This document shows positions 45,437 through 55,328 of a stretch of 64,000 nt of DNA, one piece after another (position 1 is the stretch's first letter; each line of letters begins with the position of its first letter). A program made the translations under genes and the position numbers. A model generated the notes under the pieces. That model searched no databases. It saw only the letters and a list, made by a program, of their open reading frames with translations, and was not told the origin of the DNA. The DNA lies in contig JAJECF010000199.1 of NCBI GenBank assembly GCA_022822125.1, forward strand, positions 1 to 64,000. The letters are read 5' to 3'. This DNA comes from Alphaproteobacteria bacterium. GTDB lineage: Bacteria; Pseudomonadota; Alphaproteobacteria; Bin95.

Positions 45437-46503
45437 GCGATGTCGCTGCGGCAGCCGCCCGGCTGATCCGCGGCCGCGATGACCTGCGATGCCGCCGGGA
45501 CTATCCGCCGGACCTCTGGCGGGGCCTTGCCGAGGCCGGTCTGCTCGGCCTTACGGTGCCCGAGGACTACGGAGGCGGCGGCTGGGACCTCGAACGCCTC
45601 GCCGGCGGCTGCCGCGACATGGTGCGCTACGGCCGCAGCCTCGGCGCCATGCTCGCTTGGAAGACGCATTGCACGCTCAGCTTCTTCGCGCTCGCGCGCC
45701 TGGGCAGCGGGGCGCAGAAGCGGGATTGGCTGCCCCGCCTCGCCAGCGGCGAGGTCACGCTGGCGGCGGCCATTTCGGAGCCGGGCGCCGGCGCGCATCC
45801 CAAATATCTGAAAGCGTGCGCCGAGAGGCTTCCGGATGGCGGCTGGAGGCTGGACGGCGAGAAGGCGTGGATCACCAACGGCCCCGCGGCCGGCCTTTTC
45901 ATCCTGGTGGCGGTTACCGGCGAAAGCAGCGGCCGCAAGCGCTTCGGCGCCTTCCTCCTGCCGGCTGACACGCCCGGCCTTGCGCGCACCGAAGCCGGCG
46001 CTGTTGAATTCCTGCGGCCCACAGGCCATTGCGGTCTCAGCCTCCGCGATGTTCGCCTGCCGGCCTCCGCCGAACTCGCTCCGGATGCCGACATATGGGA
46101 AGCCTTCGCGAAGCCGCTGCGCAATGTCGAGGACCTGCTGAAGCTCGGCTCGCAGCAGGGCGCAATGGAGGCGCTGTTCGACGACGCGGCGACTGCGGGC
46201 CTCGATGACGCAACGCTCGGTGCGATCGCGGCCAGGCTGGTTTCTTTCGAGGCATTGGCGGCGTGCTCCGGCAGGGACGAGGCCCGCCTGCTGGCGGCGC
46301 GGCAGCAGCAGCAGGACTTTCTGGCGGCCTATGAGGCGCTGGACCTGCCGGAAGACCCGGAACGGGCGGCGTTGATCGCGGACATGAAGGCGTCCGAGAG
46401 CGTCGCCGGCAGGGTCTATGCGCTGCGCCTCGCCGCGCTCGGCCGCGAGGCGCGCAAGGCCGGCCTTGCCGATTCCCCCGAAGCTGCAAAGGCATTAGCC
46501 TGA
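45433..46503 (+). CDS. acyl-CoA dehydrogenase family protein
   Basis: 356-residue FAD enzyme related to acyl-CoA dehydrogenases: LAEAGLLGLTVPEDYGGGGW in the N-terminal domain, AAAISEPGAG as the flavin/substrate signature (normally TEPxAGSD), and LDGEKAWITNGPAAG. The C-terminal helical domain is short and divergent, and the catalytic Glu is not obvious, so it may be a non-canonical member. GTG start inside the cupin stop. Confidence 0.85.
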   Translation: MSDVAAAAARLIRGRDDLRCRRDYPPDLWRGLAEAGLLGLTVPEDYGGGGWDLERLAGGCRDMVRYGRSLGAMLAWKTHCTLSFFALARLGSGAQKRDWLPRLASGEVTLAAAISEPGAGAHPKYLKACAERLPDGGWRLDGEKAWITNGPAAGLFILVAVTGESSGRKRFGAFLLPADTPGLARTEAGAVEFLRPTGHCGLSLRDVRLPASAELAPDADIWEAFAKPLRNVEDLLKLGSQQGAMEALFDDAATAGLDDATLGAIAARLVSFEALAACSGRDEARLLAARQQQQDFLAAYEALDLPEDPERAALIADMKASESVAGRVYALRLAALGREARKAGLADSPEAAKALA

Positions 46504-46535
46504 GCCGCATCCCGACGCCGGAGAGGATGCGCGGA

Positions 46536-47636
46536 ATGAAGCTCGGCCTGTTTTCGATGCCTCTGCATCGGCCTGAAAAGCCGTTTCTCCAGACCCTGGA
46601 GGAAGACCGCGAGGCGATCCTGCTGGCGGACCGGCTCGGTTATTCCGAAGCCTGGATCGGCGAACATTTCACCTCCAAGGTCGAGCAGATCACGTCGCCG
46701 CTGATCTTCCTCGCCACGCTCATCCGCGAGACGCGCTCGATCCGCTTCGGCACCGGCGTCATCAACATCCCCCACCATCATCCGGTTACGGTCGCGAGCC
46801 ATGTTGCGCTGTTCGACCAGTTGAGCGAAGGCCGGTTCCTCTTCGGCATAGGGCCGGGCGGGCTTGTCAGCGACGCGGAAATGTACGGCCATCACGACCC
46901 GGCGGAGCGCCAGCGCATGATGCTCGCCGCCATAGACATCGTGCTGGAGCTCTGGCGCGGCGAGCCGCCTTACCGCTTCGAGAACGAATGGTGGGACATC
47001 GCCATCGACGAGGCGGTCTATCCGCGCCACGGCGTCGGCCTCATCGCCAAGCCCTGGCAGGTTCCGCACCCGCCGATCGCCATGGCGATGGTCTCGGCGA
47101 ATTCCGGCTCGGCGGGCGTCTGCGGCGGGCGCGGCTGGATCCCGATTTCGGCGAATTTCATCCCCTCGGGCGATGTGGCGACCCACTGGCCGCTCTATGC
47201 GGAGGCGGCGGAGAAAGCAGGCAGGCCGGCCGACCCTTCCATCTGGCGGGTGGCGCGCAACCTGCTGGTGACGGACAGCGAGAGTCAGGCCCGCGACATT
47301 CTCGGCGACCCGGACGGGCTGTTCCATTTCTACTTCCGCTATCTGCGCAGCCTGCGCCGGCTGCCGGAAGTGAAGGCCATGGCGGATGCGCCCGCCGAAG
47401 AGCTGAACGACCTGCTCGATGTCGAGGAGGCGGTCGCGGAAATCCCCATCTGCGGGACGGCGGCGATGGTGCTCGACCGGCTGGTCGCGCTGCGCGAGGA
47501 GATCGGCCCCTTCGGCACGCTGCTGATCGGCATGCATGACTGGGAGGACCCGAACCTCTGCCGCGCCTCCATGCGCCGCCTGGCCGAGGATGTGTTGCCA
47601 ACCTTTTCGCAGCATTGCGCGGCGCTGGACGAGTAG
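46536..47636 (+). CDS. LLM-class flavin-dependent monooxygenase
   Basis: 366-residue luciferase-like TIM-barrel protein. It opens MKLGLFSMPLHRPEK and shows GYSEAWIGEHF, TGVINIPHHHPVTVASHVAL, DQLSEGRFLFGIGPGG and YGHHDPAERQ. It resembles limonene-monooxygenase-like members using FMNH2. GAGAGG lies 9 nt before ATG 46536; an ATG at 46527 is alternative. It follows the acyl-CoA dehydrogenase gene at 32 bp and precedes the antitoxin gene. Confidence 0.9.
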   Translation: MKLGLFSMPLHRPEKPFLQTLEEDREAILLADRLGYSEAWIGEHFTSKVEQITSPLIFLATLIRETRSIRFGTGVINIPHHHPVTVASHVALFDQLSEGRFLFGIGPGGLVSDAEMYGHHDPAERQRMMLAAIDIVLELWRGEPPYRFENEWWDIAIDEAVYPRHGVGLIAKPWQVPHPPIAMAMVSANSGSAGVCGGRGWIPISANFIPSGDVATHWPLYAEAAEKAGRPADPSIWRVARNLLVTDSESQARDILGDPDGLFHFYFRYLRSLRRLPEVKAMADAPAEELNDLLDVEEAVAEIPICGTAAMVLDRLVALREEIGPFGTLLIGMHDWEDPNLCRASMRRLAEDVLPTFSQHCAALDE

Positions 47637-47711
47637 GGAGGCGCTCGGTTCCCGGCCTTGACGCTGCCGCCCCGGCAGCAAGGTTGGCCCTTCGTCCGAG
47701 GGCTGACAGCC

Positions 47712-47975
47712 ATGTCCACCGTCAATATCCGCGAAGCGAGGGCCCGTTTGTCCCGGCTCGTGGCACAGGCCGAACGGGGTGAGGATGTCGTGATCGCCCG
47801 GCGGGGCAAACCTGCCGTCCGGCTGGTGGCCTGCAAACCATCCACAGCCGCCGAGCCGAAGCGCCGCCGGCAACCGGGTGCCCCGAAACGCAGGCTCGAT
47901 ATTCCGGACAGCGCCTTTTTCGACCCGCTGCCGGAAGAAGAGCTGAGGACCTGGGAAGGACGTTCGGAAGATTGA
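47712..47975 (+). CDS. type II antitoxin, Phd/YefM family
   Basis: 87-residue antitoxin: MSTVNIREARARLSRLVAQ and EDVVIARRGKPAVRLV form the Phd/YefM DNA-binding fold, and the C-terminal half (RLDIPDSAFFDPLPEEEL) is the flexible toxin-binding part. It is intact. The toxin gene begins 6 nt downstream with GTG but is broken by a repeat element, so the antitoxin now lacks a complete partner here. It may still repress its promoter or counter a related toxin elsewhere. Confidence 0.9.
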   Translation: MSTVNIREARARLSRLVAQAERGEDVVIARRGKPAVRLVACKPSTAAEPKRRRQPGAPKRRLDIPDSAFFDPLPEEELRTWEGRSED

Positions 47976-47981
47976 CCGGCT

Positions 47982-48586
47982 GTGCGGATCTTGCTGGACA
48001 CACATGCCCTGATCTGGTGGTTGGCTGATGATGCGCGCTTGTCGCGACGCGCTCGCGACACCATCGGCGACGAGACGAATGATACCAGCGGTCGTTGATC
48101 GGAACCGATGGCGCGGCGCCTCCCTACCGCAGCCCGGGTCCTTCGTCCTCATCCTGAGTAGCGACCGCGCCAGCGGGCGCGTATCGAAGGATGCTCAACA
48201 CCCGCCGCTGTCCCTCGACACGCGGCTGGCGTCGCTACTCGGGATGAGGAGAGGCGGGGACACCGGGCGGCATTTGCCCATGAGCACCCACCCGGCGCCG
48301 TTGGTATGACATCGTGGTGAGCGCCGCTTCCGTCTGGGAAATCGCCACCAAGGTCCGGCTTGGCAGACTGCCGGATATCGGCGACAACATCGCCGGCTCC
48401 ATCTCCGGGGAAGGCTTCGGGCAGATCGCGATCTCGGTGGCCGATGCCGAGCGCGTCGGGCGGCCGCCCGGTCCCCACCGCGATCCGTTCGACCGGATGC
48501 TCATTGCCCAGGCCATGGGACACGACATGCCGATTCTATCCGTTGATACGGCGTTCGATCGCTACGAAGTCAGCCGTCTTTGGTAG
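47982..48586 (+). pseudogene. VapC-type PIN-domain toxin split by a 224-bp repeat
   Basis: The 5' part reads VRILLDTHALIWWLADDARL and runs to Asp34; translation then enters the repeat and stops at 48096-48098 after 38 residues. The 3' part resumes at 48310 with IVVSAASVWEIATKVRLG and ends SVDTAFDRYEVSRLW. Removing the 224-bp element plus one 3-bp TGA duplicate rejoins the frame exactly (Asn33-Asp34-Ile35) to give a 125-residue PIN protein with acidic residues in LLDTHA, VWEIA, DPFDRM and SVDTAF. The toxin was an RNase of VapC type. It is almost certainly inactive now. Confidence 0.92.
48083..48306. repeat. 224-bp palindromic MITE-like element, copy B, inside vapC
   Basis: Same length, ends and internal REP pair as copy A: starts TACCAGCGGTCG, ends GGCGCCGTTGGTA. 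It is flanked on both sides by TGA (48080-48082 and 48307-48309), a likely 3-bp target duplication. The insertion length (227 bp with the duplicate) shifts frame and brings in a stop codon. Confidence 0.9.
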
Positions 48587-48680
48587 CCGCTCCGGCCCGC
48601 CCGACGCGGCATTGGCAAAGCGCCCGACGCAGGACTAGGATTCATCGAGCGAAAAAGAGCCGGAAGGCGGGGACGGGGCG

Positions 48681-50954
48681 ATGGTCGATAACGACACGCT
48701 GGGGCGCGAGGCGCTGCGGATGCACGCAGCCGGGCGGCCCGGCAAGGTGGAGGTGACGCCGACAAAGCCGCTTACCACCCAGTACCAGCTCTCGCTCGCC
48801 TATTCGCCCGGCGTGGCCGCGCCCTGCCTGGAGATCGAGAAGGACCCGGGCCTCGCCTACGACTACACCGCTAAGGGCAACATGGTCGCCGTCATCTCGA
48901 ACGGAACCGCCGTGCTCGGCCTCGGCAATATCGGCGCGCTCGCCTCCAAGCCGGTGATGGAAGGCAAGGCGGTCCTTTTCAAGCGCTTCGCCGATGTGGA
49001 CGGCATCGACCTGGAGGTGGACACCGAAGACGTGGATGCCTTCATCGAGTGCGTGCGCTATCTCGGCAAGAGCTTCGGCGGCATCAATCTGGAGGACATC
49101 AAGGCGCCGGAATGCTTCATCGTCGAGGAGCGCCTGCGCGAACTGCTCGACATTCCGGTCTTCCATGACGACCAGCACGGCACGGCGATCATCTCGGCCG
49201 CCGGGCTCATCAACGCGCTGCACCTGACGGGACGGCGCATCCAGGACTGCCGCATGGTGGTGAACGGCGCGGGCGCCTCCGGCGTCGCCTGCGTGGACCT
49301 GTTCAAGGCGCTTGGCCTGCCGGCGGAGAATGTCGTGCTCTGCGACACGCGCGGCGTCATCTACCGGGGCCGCACAGAGGGCATGAACCAGTGGAAATCG
49401 GCCCATGCGGTCGAGACGCCCATGCGCACGCTCGAAGAGGCGATGAAGGGCGCCGATATCGCCTTCGGCCTCTCGGTCAAGGGCGCCTTCACGCGCGAGA
49501 TGATCGCGTCGATGGCGGACAAGCCGATCATCTTCGCGCTCGCCAATCCCGATCCCGAGATCACGCCGGAGGAGGTGCGCGAGGTGCGCGACGACGCCAT
49601 CATCTGCACCGGGCGGTCGGACTACCCGAACCAGGTCAACAATGTGCTGGGCTTCCCCTATATCTTCCGCGGCGCGCTGGATGTGCGCGCCACGACCGTC
49701 AACGACGCGATGAAGATCGCCGCCGCCGATGCGCTGGCGGCGCTCGCGCGGGAAGATGTGCCTGACGAAGCAGCGGCAGCTTATCCGGGCAAGCGTCTGC
49801 AATACGGTCCCGACTACGTCATTCCGGTGCCCTTCGATCCGCGCCTGATTGTCAATGTGCCGGAGGCGGTGGCGCGCGCCGCCATCGACACCGGCGTCGC
49901 ACAGAAACCCATCGAGGACTGGCCCGCCTACCGGGCCGCGCTCGCCGCCCGCCTCGATTCCACGTCGGGCAGCCTCCAGCGCATCTATGCCGAGGTGCAG
50001 GCGGCGCCGCGCCGCGTGGTGTTCGCCGAGGGCGAGGAGGAACGCGCCATCCGCGCGGCGCTCGCCTTCCGGGCGCAGGGTTTCGGCACGCCTGTGCTCG
50101 TCGGGCGCGAAAGCATCGTCAAGGCGCAGATGGAGCGACTCGGCATCGCCTCCGGCGAACCGCTGGAAATCCACAACGCCGCGCTCTCCGAAGACAATGC
50201 CCGCTATATCGCCATGCTCTACAGGCGGCTGCAGCGCAGGGGATATTTGCAGCGCGACGTGCAGCGCATGGTGCATCAGGACCGTAATTGCTTCGCCGCC
50301 TGCATGGTGGCGGCGGGCGCGGCCGACGCCATGGTGACGGGGCTCACGCGGTCCTTCCAGGTGAGCTTCGCAGGCGTGCGTCCCGTGCTGCCGCCGGTCG
50401 CCAATTCGACGCCCTGCGGCGTGACCCTCTATGTGAACCGCAACCAGACCGTATTCGTCGCCGACACGACGGTGAACGAGCGGCCGGGGCCGGAGCAGCT
50501 TGCCGACATCGCTGCGGCGGCGGCCGGCATGGCGCGCAATATGGGCGCGGAGCCGCGCGTCGCGCTCCTCTCATTCTCCAATTTCGGCAACCCGCCCTTC
50601 AGGGAGGCCGCCCATGTCCGCGAGGCGGTTTCCGTGCTGGACGCGCGCGGCGTGGACTTCGAGTATGAGGGCGAGATGTCGGCGGACGCCGCGCTGGACG
50701 CCGATCTCATGCGCCAGCTTTATCCGTTCGCGCGCCTGTCGGGACCCGCGAATGTGCTCGTCATGCCGAGCCTGCACGCCGCCAATATCTCAGCCAAGAT
50801 GCTGCAGATGCTGGGCGGCGGGGCCGTGATCGGGCCGGTGCTGCTCGGGCTCTCCAGGCCGGTCCAGATCGTCCAGATGGGCGCCAGGGTCTCCGAGATC
50901 GTCAATATGGCCGTCTTCGCCGCCCATGCGGCGGAGGGCGCCGCCGCTCAGTAG
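48681..50954 (+). CDS. maeB: NADP-dependent malic enzyme with phosphotransacetylase-like domain
   Basis: 757-residue two-domain protein typical of proteobacterial MaeB. Residues 1-430 are the malic enzyme: [49 protein letters not shown] and [11 protein letters not shown] for cofactor binding. Residues from about 435 are a phosphate acetyltransferase-like domain ([16 protein letters not shown]) that is usually catalytically inactive and regulatory. It decarboxylates malate to pyruvate with NADPH formation. GGGGACGGGGCG precedes the ATG. It overlaps the convergent DUF1028 gene by 7 bp. Confidence 0.95.
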   Translation: MVDNDTLGREALRMHAAGRPGKVEVTPTKPLTTQYQLSLAYSPGVAAPCLEIEKDPGLAYDYTAKGNMVAVISNGTAVLGLGNIGALASKPVMEGKAVLFKRFADVDGIDLEVDTEDVDAFIECVRYLGKSFGGINLEDIKAPECFIVEERLRELLDIPVFHDDQHGTAIISAAGLINALHLTGRRIQDCRMVVNGAGASGVACVDLFKALGLPAENVVLCDTRGVIYRGRTEGMNQWKSAHAVETPMRTLEEAMKGADIAFGLSVKGAFTREMIASMADKPIIFALANPDPEITPEEVREVRDDAIICTGRSDYPNQVNNVLGFPYIFRGALDVRATTVNDAMKIAAADALAALAREDVPDEAAAAYPGKRLQYGPDYVIPVPFDPRLIVNVPEAVARAAIDTGVAQKPIEDWPAYRAALAARLDSTSGSLQRIYAEVQAAPRRVVFAEGEEERAIRAALAFRAQGFGTPVLVGRESIVKAQMERLGIASGEPLEIHNAALSEDNARYIAMLYRRLQRRGYLQRDVQRMVHQDRNCFAACMVAAGAADAMVTGLTRSFQVSFAGVRPVLPPVANSTPCGVTLYVNRNQTVFVADTTVNERPGPEQLADIAAAAAGMARNMGAEPRVALLSFSNFGNPPFREAAHVREAVSVLDARGVDFEYEGEMSADAALDADLMRQLYPFARLSGPANVLVMPSLHAANISAKMLQMLGGGAVIGPVLLGLSRPVQIVQMGARVSEIVNMAVFAAHAAEGAAAQ

Positions 50955-51616
50955 CCTCGCCCCGGCAGCGTCTCGTGCAGGGGGCGCACGCGGGGGTCCA
51001 GCTGCCGTTCGGTATAGTAGCCGGCGGCGGGCTTCCAGGCGTCGAACACGCGCCTGAGCTCGCCCACCGGCTCCTCGCGGATATCGACCCTGAGATCGGT
51101 GCGGGGAAAGTCGCGGTTCCCCCAGACGACCAGGGCTGCGGAGTTCTGCCCGCCATGCTGGCCGCCGGCGTCGCGCCCGGCCTCGAGCGCGGCCAGCAGG
51201 CGCTCCTCGAGCGTGTCGCCCTGAAAGCCCGCTTCTATGGCGTCCAGCACATGCTCGCCCACCAGCACATTGCCGAGCGCGATCAGCCCGTCGCGCACAT
51301 GGTGGCCGGCGAAGTCGCGGTTCTCCCTGCCGGTGCGCGCGGCCGCCCGGCCTTCCGCGTCGATAATGCCCAATTGCCGGAATTCGGGATGCGGGTCGGC
51401 GGCGACGAGCGCATCGACCGCCGCCTGGGCGGAGCAGCCATTGGCGAGCAGGTCCTGCGCCAGCCGGCCGAGGCGGTAATCCGCAATCGCCATGATGGCG
51501 ACCGCGCCGAGGCGCGAGAGGTGCGGCACGCGCACCCCGACGGCGAGCGAGCGCGTCGCTGTCGCGATGCCGAGTTCGCCCGTGGCTGCGTCGCGCGCAA
51601 TGCAGGTGAAAGTCAT
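50948..51616 (-). CDS. DUF1028 family protein
   Basis: 222-residue protein of the DUF1028 group, with an Ntn-hydrolase-like start: MTFTCIARDAATGELGIATA, then LGAVAIMAIADYRLG and NCSAQAAVDALVAADP-like segments. The family is thought to act in peptide or ureide metabolism but is not characterised. It starts 38 nt after the epoxide hydrolase stop and is probably in one transcript with it. Confidence 0.88.
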   Translation of the reverse strand: MTFTCIARDAATGELGIATATRSLAVGVRVPHLSRLGAVAIMAIADYRLGRLAQDLLANGCSAQAAVDALVAADPHPEFRQLGIIDAEGRAAARTGRENRDFAGHHVRDGLIALGNVLVGEHVLDAIEAGFQGDTLEERLLAALEAGRDAGGQHGGQNSAALVVWGNRDFPRTDLRVDIREEPVGELRRVFDAWKPAAGYYTERQLDPRVRPLHETLPGRGY

Positions 51617-51654
51617 CGGTTTCCTCTCCTGTTTCGCGCCGGCGAACGGGTCCG

Positions 51655-52842
51655 TCAGCGCAGGCCGGCGAAGAAGGATGAAATATCGGCGGCGAGCCGG
51701 TCCGGGTCTTCCAGGGCCGCGAAATGGCCGCCGCTGTCCCTGACCGTCCAGCGCTGGATGTTGGTGTATATGGTCTCGGCGAGCGAGCGCGGCGGCGTCA
51801 GGATCTCGAAAGGATGCTCGACATAGGCGGTGGGCGCCGTGACCGGCTCGTCTTCCGATATGATCCAGGGCTCCCGGGTCCGCTGGTAATAGGGCCAGGC
51901 CGAGGAGCCGATTGCGCCGGTGATCCAGTAGATCATGATGTTCGTCAGCAGCGTGTCCCGGCCGAAATAGGCATCGACATCGCCCCCGCAATCGCTCCAT
52001 GAGCGCCATTTCTCGACGATCCACGACGCCAGCCCGGCGGGCGAATCGGTGAGCCCGAAAGCGAGGGTCTGCGGCTTGGTCCCCATGATCTGGACATAGC
52101 CGGTCTCTTCGGTCAGCCAGTGCGCCAGCTGCGCCCGGTAGCGCTCCTCCTCCTCGGTCGGCGCGGCCAGTTCGGGCAGGACCCGCGGCAGCGCCATCAG
52201 CGTGATGTGGATGCCCCGCGTCTTGTCGGTGTGAGCGTTGCCGAGATGGGCCGCGACATAGGAGCCGAAATCCTGGCCGTGGGCGAAGAACCGGTCATGG
52301 CCCAGCACGTCGGTCATCAGCACGGCGAGGATGTCCGTCGCGTCCCGGAGGCCGAAGCGGCGCTGGCCCGGCGTGAAGGAAAAGCCGTAGCCGGGCAGCG
52401 ACGGCGCGACGACGGTGAACGAGTCTTCCGCGCGGCCGCCGAAGTCCGACGGCCGGGTCAGGCGCGGGATCAGCCGGTGGTATTCGTAGAAGGAGCCGGG
52501 CCAGCCGTGGACGAGCAGCAGGGGCGGCGCATCCGGCGCCTCTCCCGGCACATGGGCATAGTGCAGGTCGTGGCCCCCGATGGTGACCTTGTGGTTGTTC
52601 AGCCTGTTGAGCGCCGCCTCCTGGGCCCGCCAGTCATAGTCCTCGGCCCAGTAGGCGCACAGCGCTTCGAGATAGGCGGGGTCGGTGCCGAATTGCCAGG
52701 GGTCGCCCGGCGCCCGGTCGGGCCAGCGGGTGGCGCGGAGCCGGCGGCGTAGGTCGTCGAGCACCTCGTCCCCGACGGCGATCTCGAAGGCGCGCGGCGC
52801 GCGTCCGTCCCAGACCAGCGTGCTGTCGTTCTGCGATGACAT
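51655..52842 (-). CDS. epoxide hydrolase family protein (EHN-type)
   Basis: 395-residue alpha/beta hydrolase with the N-terminal EHN cap (FEIAVGDEVLDDLRRRLRATRWPD). The oxyanion motif is HGWPGSFYEYHRL, the nucleophile Asp lies in AHGQDFGSYVAAHL, and the C-terminal His is in DSGGHFAALEDPD. Juvenile-hormone or microsomal-type epoxide hydrolases share this layout. GGGGAGGGACC lies directly before the ATG. The epoxide is not known. Confidence 0.92.
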   Translation of the reverse strand: MSSQNDSTLVWDGRAPRAFEIAVGDEVLDDLRRRLRATRWPDRAPGDPWQFGTDPAYLEALCAYWAEDYDWRAQEAALNRLNNHKVTIGGHDLHYAHVPGEAPDAPPLLLVHGWPGSFYEYHRLIPRLTRPSDFGGRAEDSFTVVAPSLPGYGFSFTPGQRRFGLRDATDILAVLMTDVLGHDRFFAHGQDFGSYVAAHLGNAHTDKTRGIHITLMALPRVLPELAAPTEEEERYRAQLAHWLTEETGYVQIMGTKPQTLAFGLTDSPAGLASWIVEKWRSWSDCGGDVDAYFGRDTLLTNIMIYWITGAIGSSAWPYYQRTREPWIISEDEPVTAPTAYVEHPFEILTPPRSLAETIYTNIQRWTVRDSGGHFAALEDPDRLAADISSFFAGLR

Positions 52843-52964
52843 GGTCCCTCCCCGGCGCGCTCCCGCATACTATCCGGCAGCGGCGCGGAGACAAGGGAAC
52901 CGGAGCGCAAGCGGGCCTTGCAGGGATCCGGTCCCGGACGGACAACCCGGTTGAGAGATCGCAT

Positions 52965-54341
52965 CTAAAACACCGCCGCCCAGTGTTTGAGCAGGTTCCG
53001 CTCCAGGTCCCGCGCCCGTTTCAGCCAGGCTTCGCCCCGCTCCCGCTCCTGCGAGCCCGGCTCGGGGCCGAGCGCGTCGAGGCGGCGGCGCTCGTCGAGG
53101 TCGCTTGTGAAGAGCGCGAAGGCGAGGCGGCGTCCGGATGCCGCGTGCAGATAACCGGCGAGGCCGCGGCCGTAATACATGCTGCCGGTCTTGGCCCAGA
53201 CGCGGAACGCGAGCGCCGGTTCGTCCTCCCAGCCGGCCAGCGAGCCCTTCCAGCCGGAAACCGGCAGCAGCGACTCGAAACTGCGGCCCCCGTAGCGCCG
53301 CCCGGCGGCATGGCGGAGCAGCGCCGCCATCCGCCGGGGCGAGGCGCGCGACCGGCTGCTGAGGCCGGAATGGCGGTCGAGCAGCCAGCCGGTTCCGTCG
53401 CCGCCGAGGCGCCGGTCCAGTTCCGCCTGCAGGCGGGCGGCGGAGGCCTCGGGCGTCTCCGGCTTGCCGGCGAGCCGGCGGGACGCCCCGAGACCCATCA
53501 GTTCGGCGACGAGATTGTTGCTGTATTGCAGGGAAAGCGCCGCGATATCGACCAGCCTCGGGCCGCGGTGGCGGGCGATGGTCCGGGCGTCGGCAGGGGC
53601 GATTCCGGCTTCCGGTCGGGTCAGCGCCAGCCCCTGCATGGCTGCGAGGTCGCGAAAGAGCGACGCCGTGAAACGGGACGGCCGGCGCACCGGCACCCAT
53701 GTCGCGCCCGGCCTGCGGGCCGTTACCCGCCAGCTCGGCCCGTGCGGCGTTTCGAGGCGGTGGAAGACGGGGGCTCCCTTGCCCGGCAGGGCCCGCAGCG
53801 GCGCGAGGTCGCCGCCGGGCAGGGCGAAGGCCGCAAGCCCGCCGCCGGGGTTCGCGCCCCAGACCAGGCGGCGCCGGTTGAAGGATAGCGAAAGCGCCGA
53901 GACGCCGGGATTGTAGGTCGCGCGCGCACTCTGTCCGGCGTCGATTTCGGCGGCGCGTGCGAGCAGGCTGTCGTCGTAGAAGAAGCGGGCCTCTGCAATG
54001 CCCGCCTCGGCGCCGGCCTGCGCCAGCGACATCAGGTCCTCCACGGCGAGCAGCGGATCGCCGCCGCCGACCAGGTAGAGCCGGTCGCCGGAGAGCTTCA
54101 GGCTCGTCTCGAAGCGGTGTCTGCCGCCCAGAACTTCGAGCGCCGCGGCGGCGGTGGCGATCTTGGCGGTGGAGGCGGGCAGGAAAGCCTCGTCCGGGCG
54201 TTGCGCCGCCAGCACTGCGCCGCCGTCGAGATCCGTCACGATATAGCCGGTCTGCGCGCCTTCGAGCCCGGCGGCAGCAAGCGGCGACAGGGCGAGCGCG
54301 GCGCAGAACGCCAGCGCCGCCGGCCACTGCGCGCGCCTCAA
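52965..54341 (-). CDS. dacB: D-alanyl-D-alanine carboxypeptidase/endopeptidase, PBP4 type
   Basis: 458-residue S13-family peptidase of the periplasm. A signal peptide ends near residue 24 (SPLAAAG). The active-site SxxK is Ser57-Thr-Ala-Lys60, SxN is in QYSNNLVAE, and KTG is in WAKTGSMYYG. It trims peptidoglycan cross-links. The start is uncertain: I use TTG 54341, which overlaps the upstream reductase stop (TTGA); another TTG at 54362 is possible, and no ATG or GTG fits. Confidence 0.9.
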   Translation of the reverse strand: MRRAQWPAALAFCAALALSPLAAAGLEGAQTGYIVTDLDGGAVLAAQRPDEAFLPASTAKIATAAAALEVLGGRHRFETSLKLSGDRLYLVGGGDPLLAVEDLMSLAQAGAEAGIAEARFFYDDSLLARAAEIDAGQSARATYNPGVSALSLSFNRRRLVWGANPGGGLAAFALPGGDLAPLRALPGKGAPVFHRLETPHGPSWRVTARRPGATWVPVRRPSRFTASLFRDLAAMQGLALTRPEAGIAPADARTIARHRGPRLVDIAALSLQYSNNLVAELMGLGASRRLAGKPETPEASAARLQAELDRRLGGDGTGWLLDRHSGLSSRSRASPRRMAALLRHAAGRRYGGRSFESLLPVSGWKGSLAGWEDEPALAFRVWAKTGSMYYGRGLAGYLHAASGRRLAFALFTSDLDERRRLDALGPEPGSQERERGEAWLKRARDLERNLLKHWAAVF

Positions 54342-55294
54342 CTCGGCAGGAAGCGTTCGCAATGGATGCGTTCCGGCGCAAGGCCGGCCGCAAGGAGCCG
54401 CGCGCGGGCGGCGTCGATCATCGCCGGCGGGCCGCAGACATAGGCGTCGATATCGGCGTCGGGCGGGTCGATCAGCTCGGTGACGAAGCCGCTATGGAAG
54501 GACGGGTCTCCGCCCGGCTCCTCAACGGCGATGCTGACCTCAGCGCCGCTTGCGGCAAGCCGGTCGAGCGCGAACAGCCGGCCGGCGGAGGCCGCGCCGA
54601 ACAGCACGGCCGCCGGCTGGCGCCCCTCCAGCGCCTCCAGCATGGCGAGCATCGGGGCAAGCCCGGTCCCGCCCGCCGCCATCAGCACGGGGCGCACCGG
54701 CGCGCGCAGGAAGAACGCGCCATAGGGACCCGACAGGTCGAGCCGGTCGCCGGGCTTCGCGCGCCCCGCCAGGTAGTTGGACATGAGGCCATCCGGCAGC
54801 AGCCGCGCATGGAACTCGGCCCTGTCCCGGCGGGAGAAGGAAAAGGCGCGCTCCGCCCCCGCGCCCGGCACGCCGATGCGCGCATACTGGCCCGGCAGGA
54901 AGGGCATGTCCTCATCCGGCGCAAGCTCGAACCGGACCGTGTCCTCGGCCACGCGCTCCACGGCCTCCAGCACGGCCTGCCTCCGCACCGGCCCGCCGGT
55001 CAGCGAGAAGGGGTAGGGGAAGCTGAGCGCGCAGTCGCCGCGCGGCAGCATCTGGCAGGCCAGCACCAGCCCGGCGGCCTCCTCCTCGGCGGTCAGCGCC
55101 TCCGGGCTGGCGTCGCCCACGTCGTAGTCGCCCTCTATGCAGCGCGCCTTGCAGGTCGCGCAGGCGCCTTCGCGGCAATCGGTGGCGAGTTCGATGCCGT
55201 GGGCCTGGGCGGCCTGGAACACCGTCTGCCAGGGCAGGCCCGCGATTTCCCGCTCGGTCCCGTCCTCGAAGGAGAGCCGGAGGCGCAGGCTCAT
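54338..55294 (-). CDS. 2Fe-2S oxygenase reductase (BenC-like)
   Basis: 318-residue electron-transfer protein: an N-terminal plant-type ferredoxin domain with Cys in CREGACATCKARC and a fourth in LACQMLP, then an FAD domain (RAFSFSRRD, the RxYS-type motif) and an NAD domain (AAGGTGLAPMLAML, ending YVCGPPAMIDAARA). Such reductases serve ring-hydroxylating oxygenases or soluble monooxygenases, none of which is in the operon. Start ATG 55294; the end overlaps the PBP4 start. Confidence 0.92.
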   Translation of the reverse strand: MSLRLRLSFEDGTEREIAGLPWQTVFQAAQAHGIELATDCREGACATCKARCIEGDYDVGDASPEALTAEEEAAGLVLACQMLPRGDCALSFPYPFSLTGGPVRRQAVLEAVERVAEDTVRFELAPDEDMPFLPGQYARIGVPGAGAERAFSFSRRDRAEFHARLLPDGLMSNYLAGRAKPGDRLDLSGPYGAFFLRAPVRPVLMAAGGTGLAPMLAMLEALEGRQPAAVLFGAASAGRLFALDRLAASGAEVSIAVEEPGGDPSFHSGFVTELIDPPDADIDAYVCGPPAMIDAARARLLAAGLAPERIHCERFLPS

Positions 55295-55328
55295 GCGTCC
55301 GCCGTGCTGTCCCGCGCGTGCAGCGCGG

